Below, piece by piece: positions 7,646 to 14,016 of a stretch of DNA of 20,048 nt (position 1 is its first letter; every line of letters starts with the position of its first letter). Made by a program: the position numbers and the translations under genes. The notes beneath the pieces are model-generated. The model did not search any database and was not told the origin of the DNA. It worked only from the letters and a program-made list of their open reading frames with translations. The DNA is from an uncultured Prevotellaceae bacterium (GTDB taxonomy: Bacteria; Bacteroidota; Bacteroidia; Bacteroidales; Bacteroidaceae): the NCBI GenBank assembly GCA_937893145.1, contig CALBJW010000111.1, forward strand, positions 1 to 20,048. The letters are read 5' to 3'.

Positions 7646-8380
7646 TTACTTTACGATCACAACATTGTCAAGAGCGAAGTACTTAGGAGTAGCCAAACCG
7701 CCATAAGAACTCATGTCTGTACCATCAAATGTAAACACGATGTTCTTTACTGCACCAAGCGCACTCATGTCAACAGTGAACCAACTTGTCTTAACATCTG
7801 TACCCTTTGCGAGAACGATATCAACTGAGTTCTTCGAACCATCAGCCTTTTCACCTGTAGCAATTACCTTAAACTCATAGCCTTCACCACAGTTCTTCTG
7901 TACATTGCGAAGCGAATAAGTAGTAGGGCAAACCATCATGCTCTTAACTTCATAAGCCTGACCATCAGCAAAAGAGAGAGTACTGTTATTGTCCCATACG
8001 ATAGCGAAGTTGCTTGAACCGTTGCTTACTGGAACTGAAAGCTGCTTCTGGAAACCTGCTGCTGCATCATCATCAATATAGTTAGAGATTGCTACACCAT
8101 TGCTCCAACCGAACACACCTTCATACTGAGGACCCCACTGTGACCAGTCTTCCTTTTGACATGAAGAAGTAAGGCCTGTCACTACATCTGTCCAAACATA
8201 TGGATCACCGCTATAAATCAAAGCACCTTTGTACTGTGGGTTGTCAATAAGCTTTGTGAAATACTCACCTTCGAAAGTAACTGTAAGTTCTTTTGGTCCA
8301 TCCTCCTCTTCGTCCTTACACGAAGTGAAGACTGCAGAAGCAACAACGAGTGCTACTGCCATGAATAAAAATTTCTTCAT
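7646..8380 (-). CDS. DUF4465-type surface lipoprotein, first gene of the B12 operon
   Basis: A 244-residue lipoprotein with signal MKKFLFMAVALVV and lipobox FTSC (Cys 21). The Cys is followed by KDEEED, which fits the lipoprotein export signal that sends Bacteroidetes lipoproteins to the cell surface. The rest resembles DUF4465: an early TVTFEG strand, the segment GVFGWSNGVAISNYIDDD, an internal VKSMMVCPTTYSLRNV, and the ending KYFALDNVVIVK, consistent with a beta-sandwich like a carbohydrate-binding module. It is the gene closest to the cobalamin riboswitch and 13 nt upstream of the btuG-like gene. A role in cobamide capture at the surface is inferred from context. Accessory B12-binding lipoproteins (BtuH class) are known in Bacteroidetes, but I cannot say that this is one of them. 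Confidence 0.8.
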   Translation of the reverse strand: MKKFLFMAVALVVASAVFTSCKDEEEDGPKELTVTFEGEYFTKLIDNPQYKGALIYSGDPYVWTDVVTGLTSSCQKEDWSQWGPQYEGVFGWSNGVAISNYIDDDAAAGFQKQLSVPVSNGSSNFAIVWDNNSTLSFADGQAYEVKSMMVCPTTYSLRNVQKNCGEGYEFKVIATGEKADGSKNSVDIVLAKGTDVKTSWFTVDMSALGAVKNIVFTFDGTDMSSYGGLATPKYFALDNVVIVK

Positions 8381-8430
8381 CTTAAAATAAATATTAATAT
8401 AATAATGTGTATTTTTTGAACATCATCCTT

Positions 8431-8459
8431 TCCTCGAGGACATCTCATCATGTGATGAG
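8431..8459 (-). promoter_or_regulatory. Two small hairpins downstream of the riboswitch, possible expression platform
   Basis: On the minus strand the aptamer is followed by CTCATCACATGATGAG (7-bp arms) and then the perfect palindrome TCCTCGAGGA. They lie between the aptamer and the first start codon (8380). No T-run follows, so control of translation or of an alternative fold is more likely than classic intrinsic termination. This is an inference from position only. Confidence 0.4.
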
Positions 8460-8625
8460 GTTCAAGCATCAGGCAGGTCTTCGGACTCGCCCCATCCATT
8501 TTTCACATCTTCCCGGAACACATCAGTCCAGTGACAAAACAAAAAATGAACTATATCGGGACATACCGCAGCGGGACTGTAGCGGATTCTCACCGTTTTC
8601 CCTATTAATCACACGAATGTGAACC
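8459..8625 (-). ncRNA. Cobalamin riboswitch (aptamer)
   Basis: Read on the minus strand, the region carries the cobalamin aptamer landmarks in order: closing stem GGTTCA paired with TGAACC at the two ends; AGGGAAAACGGTGAGAATCC; the core CAGTCCCGCTGCGGTA; CACTGG and CCGGGAAGATGTG; and the B12 box GAGTCCGAAGACCTGCC. It lies about 80 nt upstream of the DUF4465 lipoprotein gene and in the same direction. Known riboswitches of this class bind adenosylcobalamin or related forms and reduce expression of B12 genes. It should control the whole run from 8380 to 383. No convincing TAnnTTTG promoter is visible just upstream. Confidence 0.96.
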
Positions 8626-8639
8626 AAATGCGATAATTA

Positions 8640-8672
8640 GGAGCGGAAGGCATACTGAGTGCCATCCGCTCC
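8640..8672 (-). terminator. Hairpin between pnp and the cobalamin riboswitch
   Basis: Arms GGAGCGGAAGGCA (8640-8652) and TGCCATCCGCTCC (8660-8672) pair over 13 positions with one mismatch around a 7-nt loop. It begins 23 nt after the pnp stop and ends about 15 nt before the riboswitch stem. There is no T-run, so it may be a terminator or a 3'-end stabiliser for the pnp transcript. Confidence 0.6.
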
Positions 8673-8695
8673 ATATTATATATAAGGTGTATTTT

Positions 8696-11047
8696 TTAGT
8701 TCAAAAGATCATCGAGAGCTGACTTGAACTCATCATTCTGTGCTGGCGCTTCTGCTGCTGGAGCTTCCTGTGCAGGAGCATCGTGATGATGATGATGTTC
8801 GTGATGGTCTGGACGTGGACCACGCTCTGGACGAGGACCGCGCTCTGGACGAGGGCGACGCTCACCACGCTCTGGACGAGGACCGCGCTCGCGTGGAGGA
8901 CGCTCAACGTAGTCTGCTGGCTTCTCAACGAGTACACGATGAGAGAGCTTGAACTTACCAGTCTTAGGATCTACATCGATGAGCTTGATTTCGATTTCAT
9001 CGCCTTCCTTGATACCAGCCTCTTCAACTGTCTCAAGACGCTTCCACTCGATTTCTGAGATGTGGAGAAGACCTTCCTTACCTGGGAGGAACTCTACGAA
9101 ACATCCGTAAGGCATGATAGAACGAACCTTACCCTTATAGACTTCACCTACCTCTGGGATAGCAACGATAGCCTTAATCTTAGCCATAGCAGCCTCGATA
9201 GCATCCTTGCCAGGAGCAGAAACCTGTACCTTACCTACACCATCAACCTCTTCGATTGTGATTGTAGTCTGAGTATCTTCCTGCATCTGCTGGATAATCT
9301 TACCACCAGGACCGATAACAGCACCGATGAACTCCTTAGGGATGATAATCTGCTCGATACGTGGTACATGTGGCTTGAGTTCTGCACGTGGCTCAGAGAT
9401 TGTCTTCATCATCTCACCCATGATGTGCTCACGACCAGCCTTAGCCTGCATGAGAGCCTTCTCAAGGATTTCGTATGAAAGGCCATCACACTTGATATCC
9501 ATCTGAGTAGCAGTAAGACCATTCTTTGTACCTGTAGTCTTGAAGTCCATATCACCAAGGTGGTCTTCATCACCGAGGATATCTGAAAGCACTGCATACT
9601 TGTCTTCGCCTGGGTTCTTGATAAGACCCATTGCGATACCAGCTACAGGGTTCTTGATTGGCACACCTGCATCCATGAGTGCGAGACATCCACCACAAGT
9701 TGTAGCCATTGAAGAAGAACCGTTAGACTCGAGGACATCACTTACTACACGTACTGTGTAAGGATAATCCTCAGGAATCTGGCCCTTAAGACCACGCCAT
9801 GCGAGGTGACCGTGACCAATCTCACGACGACCTACACCACGCTGAGCCTTAGCCTCACCTGTTGAGAATGGAGGGAAGTTATAGTGGAGGAGGAAACGCA
9901 TGTTGTAACGCTCAAGAGCACCATCAACAAGCTTTTCATCGAGCTTAGTACCGAGAGTACAAGTAGCGAGAGCCTGAGTCTCACCACGAGTGAAGATAGC
10001 AGAACCGTGAGGACCTGGAAGTGGAGAAGCCTCGCACCAGATAGGACGGATGTCTGTAGTCTTACGACCATCGAGACGGATACCCTCATCGAGGATGCAA
10101 CGACGCATAGCGTCCTTCTCTACATCGTGGTAGTAACGGTCAACGAGAGCATACTTCTCTGCGAGTTCATCTTCAGAAAGGTCTGTGTGAGCAGCAGCGT
10201 ATGCTTCCTTATAGTCTTCACGAATCTTTTCGAATGCCTCTGCACGAGCGTGCTTTTCGAGAGCCGACTTAGTAACGTCGTAAGCTGGCTGGTAGCACTT
10301 AGCCTTTACGTCTGCCTGAAGTTCTTCGTCGTTAACCTCGTGACAGTACTCACGCTTAACGTCTGTACCGAGTTCCTTCATGAGTTCCTTCTGTACGCGG
10401 CACTGTGGCTTGATTGCCTCGTGTGCAGCCTTGAGAGCCTCAAGAAGATCCTGCTCAGATACTTCCTTCATCTCACCCTCAACCATCATGATGTTCTCCT
10501 CTGTTGCACCTACCATGAGGTCCATGTCAGCAGACTTGAGCTGTTCGAAAGTTGGGTTGATTACGAACTCACCATTGATGCGAGCCACGCGTACCTCAGA
10601 GATAGGTCCCTCGAATGGGATATCAGATGCTGCGAGAGCTGCAGAAGCAGCGAAACCTGCGAGTGCATCTGGCATATCTACGCCATCGGCTGAGAAAAGA
10701 ATAACATTTACATAAACCTCTGCATGGTAATTAGATGGGAACAGAGGACGGAGTGCACGGTCCACGAGACGGCATGTGAGGATTTCCTCATCGCTTGCCT
10801 TACCTTCACGCTTTGTGAAACCTCCAGGGAAACGGCCTGCAGCCGCATACTTCTCACGATACTCTACCTGGAGTGGCATAAAATCTGTTCCTGGTACTGC
10901 ATCTTTAGCTGCACAAACAGTGGCGAGGAGCATTGTGTTGCCCATGCGGAGCATTACAGATCCATCCGCTTGCTTTGCGAGCTTTCCTGTCTCAATGCTG
11001 ATTTCGCGTCCGTCAGGCAAAGAGACTGTCTTTGTAATTACGTTCAT
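8696..11047 (-). CDS. pnp: Polynucleotide phosphorylase (PNPase)
   Basis: PNPase is the cytoplasmic 3'-to-5' phosphorolytic exoribonuclease that degrades RNA to nucleoside diphosphates as a homotrimer. The ATG at 11047 gives 783 residues starting MNVITKTVSLPDGREISIET, the usual family start; a longer frame begins in the leader and is rejected. Order of domains: RNase PH domain 1 with FMPLQVEYREKYAAAGRFPG, an all-helical linker, RNase PH domain 2 with FLLHYNFPPFSTGEA and ILGDEDHLGDMDFK (catalytic Asp region), KH domain (about 562-633) with the IGPGGKII loop, and S1 domain (about 634-705). After S1 comes an unusual tail of about 70 residues: repeated RPERG units, a histidine cluster (HHEHHHHH) and an Ala/Pro/Glu linker ending in SALDDLLN. 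Confidence 0.98.
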   Translation of the reverse strand: MNVITKTVSLPDGREISIETGKLAKQADGSVMLRMGNTMLLATVCAAKDAVPGTDFMPLQVEYREKYAAAGRFPGGFTKREGKASDEEILTCRLVDRALRPLFPSNYHAEVYVNVILFSADGVDMPDALAGFAASAALAASDIPFEGPISEVRVARINGEFVINPTFEQLKSADMDLMVGATEENIMMVEGEMKEVSEQDLLEALKAAHEAIKPQCRVQKELMKELGTDVKREYCHEVNDEELQADVKAKCYQPAYDVTKSALEKHARAEAFEKIREDYKEAYAAAHTDLSEDELAEKYALVDRYYHDVEKDAMRRCILDEGIRLDGRKTTDIRPIWCEASPLPGPHGSAIFTRGETQALATCTLGTKLDEKLVDGALERYNMRFLLHYNFPPFSTGEAKAQRGVGRREIGHGHLAWRGLKGQIPEDYPYTVRVVSDVLESNGSSSMATTCGGCLALMDAGVPIKNPVAGIAMGLIKNPGEDKYAVLSDILGDEDHLGDMDFKTTGTKNGLTATQMDIKCDGLSYEILEKALMQAKAGREHIMGEMMKTISEPRAELKPHVPRIEQIIIPKEFIGAVIGPGGKIIQQMQEDTQTTITIEEVDGVGKVQVSAPGKDAIEAAMAKIKAIVAIPEVGEVYKGKVRSIMPYGCFVEFLPGKEGLLHISEIEWKRLETVEEAGIKEGDEIEIKLIDVDPKTGKFKLSHRVLVEKPADYVERPPRERGPRPERGERRPRPERGPRPERGPRPDHHEHHHHHDAPAQEAPAAEAPAQNDEFKSALDDLLN

Positions 11048-11076
11048 CTTAAATATTAATAAAAAAACATCAATAA

Positions 11077-11091
11077 GCACCGAAATGGTGC
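11077..11091 (-). other. Short hairpin in the pnp leader
   Basis: GCACC (11077-11081) and GGTGC (11087-11091) can pair around GAAAT in the 5' leader of pnp, between the predicted promoter and the ATG. In E. coli PNPase controls its own leader, but nothing here shows that directly. Confidence 0.3.
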
Positions 11092-11102
11092 GTAAAATCG
11101 TG

Positions 11103-11134
11103 CAAAGATAACAATATTAATTCATAATTCACAA
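11103..11134 (-). promoter_or_regulatory. Predicted promoter of pnp
   Basis: On the minus strand TATCTTTG (11110-11103) matches the Bacteroidetes -7 box TAnnTTTG, with a TTG at 11134-11132 about 21 nt upstream as a weak -33 box. It places the transcript start about 50 nt before the pnp ATG. Confidence 0.6.
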
Positions 11135-11146
11135 TTCATAATTCAC
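11119..11146. repeat. Two exact 14-bp direct repeats
   Basis: AATTCATAATTCAC occurs twice head to tail (11119-11132, 11133-11146). The repeat overlaps the spacer and -33 region of the predicted pnp promoter. Confidence 0.8.
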
Positions 11147-11183
11147 ATTTTTGCTAATGATTATTAAAATTTATAGATTTTTA

Positions 11184-11214
11184 GTGATTAAACCAGATAT
11201 TATTACTACTTTTG
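11184..11214 (+). promoter_or_regulatory. Predicted promoter of the thioredoxin-like lipoprotein gene
   Basis: TACTTTTG at 11207-11214 is a full match to the Bacteroidetes -7 box; the upstream box is poor. Transcription would start near 11221, about 15 nt before the ATG at 11236. This rules out the earlier in-frame ATG at 11212. Confidence 0.65.
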
Positions 11215-11235
11215 CACAAAATTAAAAATTACAAT

Positions 11236-12387
11236 ATGAAGAAGATATCATTTTTTATAGCAGCTGCAGCCCTCTTCGCTGCATGCGACAATAGCCCAAA
11301 ATTCCATGTTGAAGGTGCTATTGAAGGCGCACAGGATTCTATGCTCTACCTCGAAGCAGCCACTCTCGATGGCATTCAGAAGATAGACTCTGTGAAGCTT
11401 GGTGCAAGTGGTGAGTTCAGTCTCAAGGGCGATGCCCCTGTTGGTTGTCCAGACTTCTATGTTTTGCGTATCGCAGACAAGTACATCAACTTCTCTATCG
11501 ACTCGACTGAGACTGTCACTTTCAAGGCAAACTATGCTAACATGACAGACGACTACACTGTTGAAGGTAGCGAAAACTGCCAGAAGATTAAGGAAATCTA
11601 CCAGCTTCAGCAGAAGGTTCAGAAGCAACTCATCGCAGTAGAGAAGAACGAAAGCATGTATCCTGGTGACATTCTCGACAGCATCGAGAGCATCATCAAC
11701 AACTATAAGGATGTGATTCGTGAAAAATACATCTACCAGAAGCCTGGTTCTGCATACGCATACTATGCCGTTTGCCAGAGTCTCACTGATGCTCGTGGTT
11801 CGTTCATGCTCTTCAACCCAGTATCGGAGCGTAAGGATGTGAAGACATACGCTTCTGTTGCCACTTCATGGGATGCTCTCTATCCTGATGCTAAGCGTAC
11901 AGAACAGCTCTGCAACATGGCTATCAAGGGTATGGAGAACACTGCTCCTGCTCGCGAACAAGTGCTTCAGGTTGAGGAAGACAAGATTTCCGAGACAAGC
12001 ATCATCGACATCAACCTCCCAGACATCAACAGCAAGCTTCATAGCATCAAGTCGTTCAAGGGCAAGGTTGTGATGCTCGACTTCACCGTATATTCAGCTA
12101 AGGAATCGGCAGAGCGCACTCGTCTCCTTCGCGATATATATAATAAGTACAAGGATCAGGGCTTCACAATCTATCAGGTGAGCCTCGACGACGACATCCA
12201 CTTCTGGAAGTCATCCGTAGAATATCTCCCTTGGACTTGTGTTCACGAAACAGATGGAACAACAGTCAATCTCTACGGAGTACGAAATGTTCCAACCTAC
12301 TTCCTCATCAACCGCAACAACGAAATCGTAGGCCGCGACATCATGATGGAAGGCAATCTTGAAGAAAACATAAAGAAGCTTCTGTAA
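11236..12387 (+). CDS. Thioredoxin-fold lipoprotein (DUF4369 + TlpA-like) lacking the CXXC
   Basis: A 383-residue lipoprotein: signal MKKISFFIAAAALFAAC with the lipid Cys at 17. Residues about 22-112 match the DUF4369 pattern (FHVEGAIEGAQDSMLYLEAA, then KIDSVKLGASGEFSLKGDAP), a small beta domain often found before TlpA/AhpC domains in Bacteroidetes. A helical stretch follows, then a TlpA-like thioredoxin fold from about 262. The usual DFWASWCGPC active site is replaced by DFTVYSAKESAE (about 282-293), so both redox cysteines are gone, while the cis-proline motif NVPTYF is kept. It is therefore unlikely to be a normal disulfide reductase and may act as a binding or scaffold protein on the periplasmic face. 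It is monocistronic, divergent from pnp. Confidence 0.85.
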   Translation: MKKISFFIAAAALFAACDNSPKFHVEGAIEGAQDSMLYLEAATLDGIQKIDSVKLGASGEFSLKGDAPVGCPDFYVLRIADKYINFSIDSTETVTFKANYANMTDDYTVEGSENCQKIKEIYQLQQKVQKQLIAVEKNESMYPGDILDSIESIINNYKDVIREKYIYQKPGSAYAYYAVCQSLTDARGSFMLFNPVSERKDVKTYASVATSWDALYPDAKRTEQLCNMAIKGMENTAPAREQVLQVEEDKISETSIIDINLPDINSKLHSIKSFKGKVVMLDFTVYSAKESAERTRLLRDIYNKYKDQGFTIYQVSLDDDIHFWKSSVEYLPWTCVHETDGTTVNLYGVRNVPTYFLINRNNEIVGRDIMMEGNLEENIKKLL

Positions 12388-12404
12388 TGAAGCTTCTTTT
12401 TTTT
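12373..12404 (+). terminator. Intrinsic terminator of the thioredoxin-like gene
   Basis: AAGAAGCTTC (12373-12382) pairs with GAAGCTTCTT (12389-12398) around TGTAAT, followed by a run of T to 12404. The arms include the last codons, and the TAA stop codon sits in the loop. Confidence 0.88.
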
Positions 12405-12410
12405 CTTCAA

Positions 12411-12548
12411 AAGTGAAAAGTGAAAAGTGAAGAGTGAAAAATTTGCTACCGCGTTGGTGCAAGAGCAGTATTCGCTGCGCTTGTCTTACCATGAGGACAT
12501 ACCAGTCCGGTAGGAAATTTTTCACTCTTCACTCTTCACTTTTCACTT
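12411..12548. repeat. 138-bp near-palindromic repeat element, copy 2
   Basis: Arms 12411-12452 and 12507-12548 match at 39 of 42 positions in inverted orientation, with the same GTGAAAA/GTGAAGA units outside and AATTTGCTACCGC inside. It aligns gaplessly with the reverse complement of copy 1 (245-380); conserved central pieces are GTGCAAGAG, AGTATTC and GGACATAC. Like copy 1 it lies between two convergent genes, here the thioredoxin-like gene and manC. It codes for nothing recognisable. Confidence 0.85.
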
Positions 12549-12576
12549 GTATAATCGCCAAAAGGCGATTATACAA
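12547..12576 (-). terminator. Hairpin overlapping the manC stop codon
   Basis: TTGTATAATCGCC (12547-12559) and GGCGATTATACAA (12564-12576) form a perfect 13-bp stem with a 4-nt loop. The manC stop codon (12569-12571) is inside one arm. It shares its first two bases with the end of repeat copy 2. No T-run follows. Confidence 0.6.
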
Positions 12577-13654
12577 ATTCGTCTCCCAAGTTCAGCTGTG
12601 CATCATTCACATATCTTCTCACAGCCTTAGGGTCCGACTTCTTGCAGATGACAAGCACATTGCCCTCTTCCACCACCACATAGTCCTTAAGGCCCTCGAT
12701 GACAGCTACATGACCTTCTGGCAGACGAACCACACAGTTCTCACTATCGTATAGCAATGTCTTAGTATTTATGATGGCATTATTGTTCTCGTCCTTCTCA
12801 AGAACCTGATGCACATTGTCCCACGAACCTATGTCGCGCCAGTCGAAATGACACTGCATCACATCCACCCTGCTCGACTTCTCAAGCACACTCTGCTCTA
12901 TCGTGAGGTTTGGACTGCGTGAGAAAATCAACTCCACCACCTCTGGCACATTATCGCCCACACGGTAGCGACGCATTATCTCGTCGTACTGACTTCCCAT
13001 CATCGGTATAGCCTCAACTATTCCCGAACAGAAAGCATCTGGAGTCCACACGAAGAGACCTGTGTTCCACAAGAACTCACCACTCTCCACAAACAACTGT
13101 GCATAATCCACCTCTGGTTTCTCCGAGAAACTACGAACGGAATAGATATGTTCCTCCTGTTCAGCATCCATCTGTATGTAACCATAATAAGTAGAGGCAT
13201 ACTCAGGACGCACACCAAGTGTCAGGAGGCGGCGACGATTATTACGAGCATATTCGAGGGCATGAAGCACATCAGCCTCAAAACTCTCCACATTCGTAAT
13301 CTGCTGGTCACAAGGACTAATCACTAACGAAGCATTAGGGTTGCGCCTTCCCACCTCGAGCGAAGCCCACACCGCAGCAGGAACATTGTTGCGATGAACA
13401 GGTTCGAGCAGAAGGTTACCCGGAGCGAGGTCGTGCAACTGTTCGCACACCAATCCCGCATATATCTTATTTGTGATTACAATAATGTTTTCCTTCGGTA
13501 TGAAACGCGCAAATCGCTCAAAACTCATCTGCAGCAGTGTCTGTCCTGTGCCGAGCACATCCAAGAACTGCTTAGGCTTTGTGTACCTACTCAGTGGCCA
13601 CAAGCGAGTCCCCATTCCTCCCGCAAGCAATACGCAATAATAGTTTCGGTTCAT
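12569..13654 (-). CDS. manC: Mannose-1-phosphate guanylyltransferase
   Basis: This cytoplasmic enzyme makes GDP-mannose from GTP and mannose-1-phosphate, feeding fucose and surface glycan synthesis. The nucleotide-binding signature LLAGGMGTRLWPLSR (about 9-23) is followed by KPKQFLDVLG, the metal-binding Asp in SPCDQQI (usually PxDH.I), YGYIQM, FSEKPEVDYA and FLWNTGLFVW. The 361 residues cover only the nucleotidyltransferase and its short left-handed helix region (ending VVEEGNVLVICKK), without the phosphomannose isomerase cupin found in bifunctional forms. It is a single gene with its own promoter and converges on the thioredoxin-like gene. Confidence 0.93.
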   Translation of the reverse strand: MNRNYYCVLLAGGMGTRLWPLSRYTKPKQFLDVLGTGQTLLQMSFERFARFIPKENIIVITNKIYAGLVCEQLHDLAPGNLLLEPVHRNNVPAAVWASLEVGRRNPNASLVISPCDQQITNVESFEADVLHALEYARNNRRRLLTLGVRPEYASTYYGYIQMDAEQEEHIYSVRSFSEKPEVDYAQLFVESGEFLWNTGLFVWTPDAFCSGIVEAIPMMGSQYDEIMRRYRVGDNVPEVVELIFSRSPNLTIEQSVLEKSSRVDVMQCHFDWRDIGSWDNVHQVLEKDENNNAIINTKTLLYDSENCVVRLPEGHVAVIEGLKDYVVVEEGNVLVICKKSDPKAVRRYVNDAQLNLGDEFV

Positions 13655-13704
13655 ATTCTTTATTTTAAGATCAGGTTAAACTTTGGTTTTGTGTTTTGTT
13701 TTTG

Positions 13705-13732
13705 CAAAAGTAATAATTTTTCTTCAAACAAA
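13705..13732 (-). promoter_or_regulatory. Predicted promoter of manC
   Basis: On the minus strand TACTTTTG (13712-13705) matches the -7 box, with TTTG at 13732-13729 about 16 nt upstream. The start of transcription would be about 45 nt before the ATG. Confidence 0.65.
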
Positions 13733-13754
13733 GAAAAGAAATGCACAAAATTTT

Positions 13755-13791
13755 TTCAGCCCCTTAGTCACATACGGACCAAAGGGCTGAA
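13755..13791 (-). terminator. Terminator-like hairpin after the 54-residue gene
   Basis: TTCAGCCC (13755-13762) and GGGCTGAA (13784-13791) pair over 8 bp and can extend past a bulge. On the minus strand the stem is followed by A-rich sequence and then TTTT, so it is a weaker intrinsic terminator. It lies 33 nt after the small gene. Confidence 0.6.
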
Positions 13792-13823
13792 ACATTTATG
13801 TTTACGATTCGATTAGAATCTTG

Positions 13824-13988
13824 TTAGAACTTGTTGAAATCTTCCGAGAAGTTATCAAGACCACGATACTTTGACTTGCTGCTGTTATCATCATCTGCAT
13901 CTTCAACCTTCTCCACAGACAAACAAACCATTTCGCAAGCATCAAGTTCAATGAACATTACTGATGGTTCAAAATATTCTTTTTTCAT
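13824..13988 (-). CDS. Small acidic protein of 54 residues, MKKxYxxPxV type
   Basis: An ATG at 13988 opens a 54-codon frame ending in TAA at 13824-13826. It starts MKKEYFEPSVMFIELDACEM and continues with an acidic stretch rich in Asp and Ser (EDADDDNSSKSK), ending DNFSEDFNKF. There is no signal peptide or membrane segment. Its first 24 residues share 11 identical positions with the 59-residue protein at 17602-17781 (M, K, K, Y5, P8, V10, L15, D16, A17, M20, S24). It follows the stop of the EEP protein by 28 nt and is followed by a hairpin, so it is probably co-transcribed with it. The function is unknown. Two cysteines (18, 22) are absent from the paralogue. Confidence 0.75.
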   Translation of the reverse strand: MKKEYFEPSVMFIELDACEMVCLSVEKVEDADDDNSSKSKYRGLDNFSEDFNKF

Positions 13989-14016
13989 ATTTATTCAAGA
14001 TATATTAGATTGCACA

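Noticed and set aside
8640..8672. Hairpin considered as part of the cobalamin riboswitch
   Set aside because: It lies outside the closing stem GGTTCA/TGAACC and nearer the pnp stop, so it fits better as the pnp 3'-end hairpin.
8820..8900. GC-rich direct repeats near the 3' end of pnp considered as a DNA element
   Set aside because: They are the codons for the RPERG protein repeats in the PNPase tail and keep the frame throughout.
9884..10693. Plus-strand open frame of 269 codons opposite pnp
   Set aside because: It lies entirely antisense to a well-conserved pnp, has a Ser/Thr/Leu/Cys-rich composition typical of a reverse-frame shadow, and shows no recognisable domain or promoter.
11048..11080. 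Longer N-terminus for PNPase starting at 11080
   Set aside because: The added residues come from the AT-rich leader and hairpin; the family start is MNVITK at 11047.
11212..11235. Earlier ATG at 11212 for the thioredoxin-like gene
   Set aside because: It lies within or before the predicted -7 box and transcript start, and the extra residues would spoil the lipoprotein signal peptide that begins at 11236.
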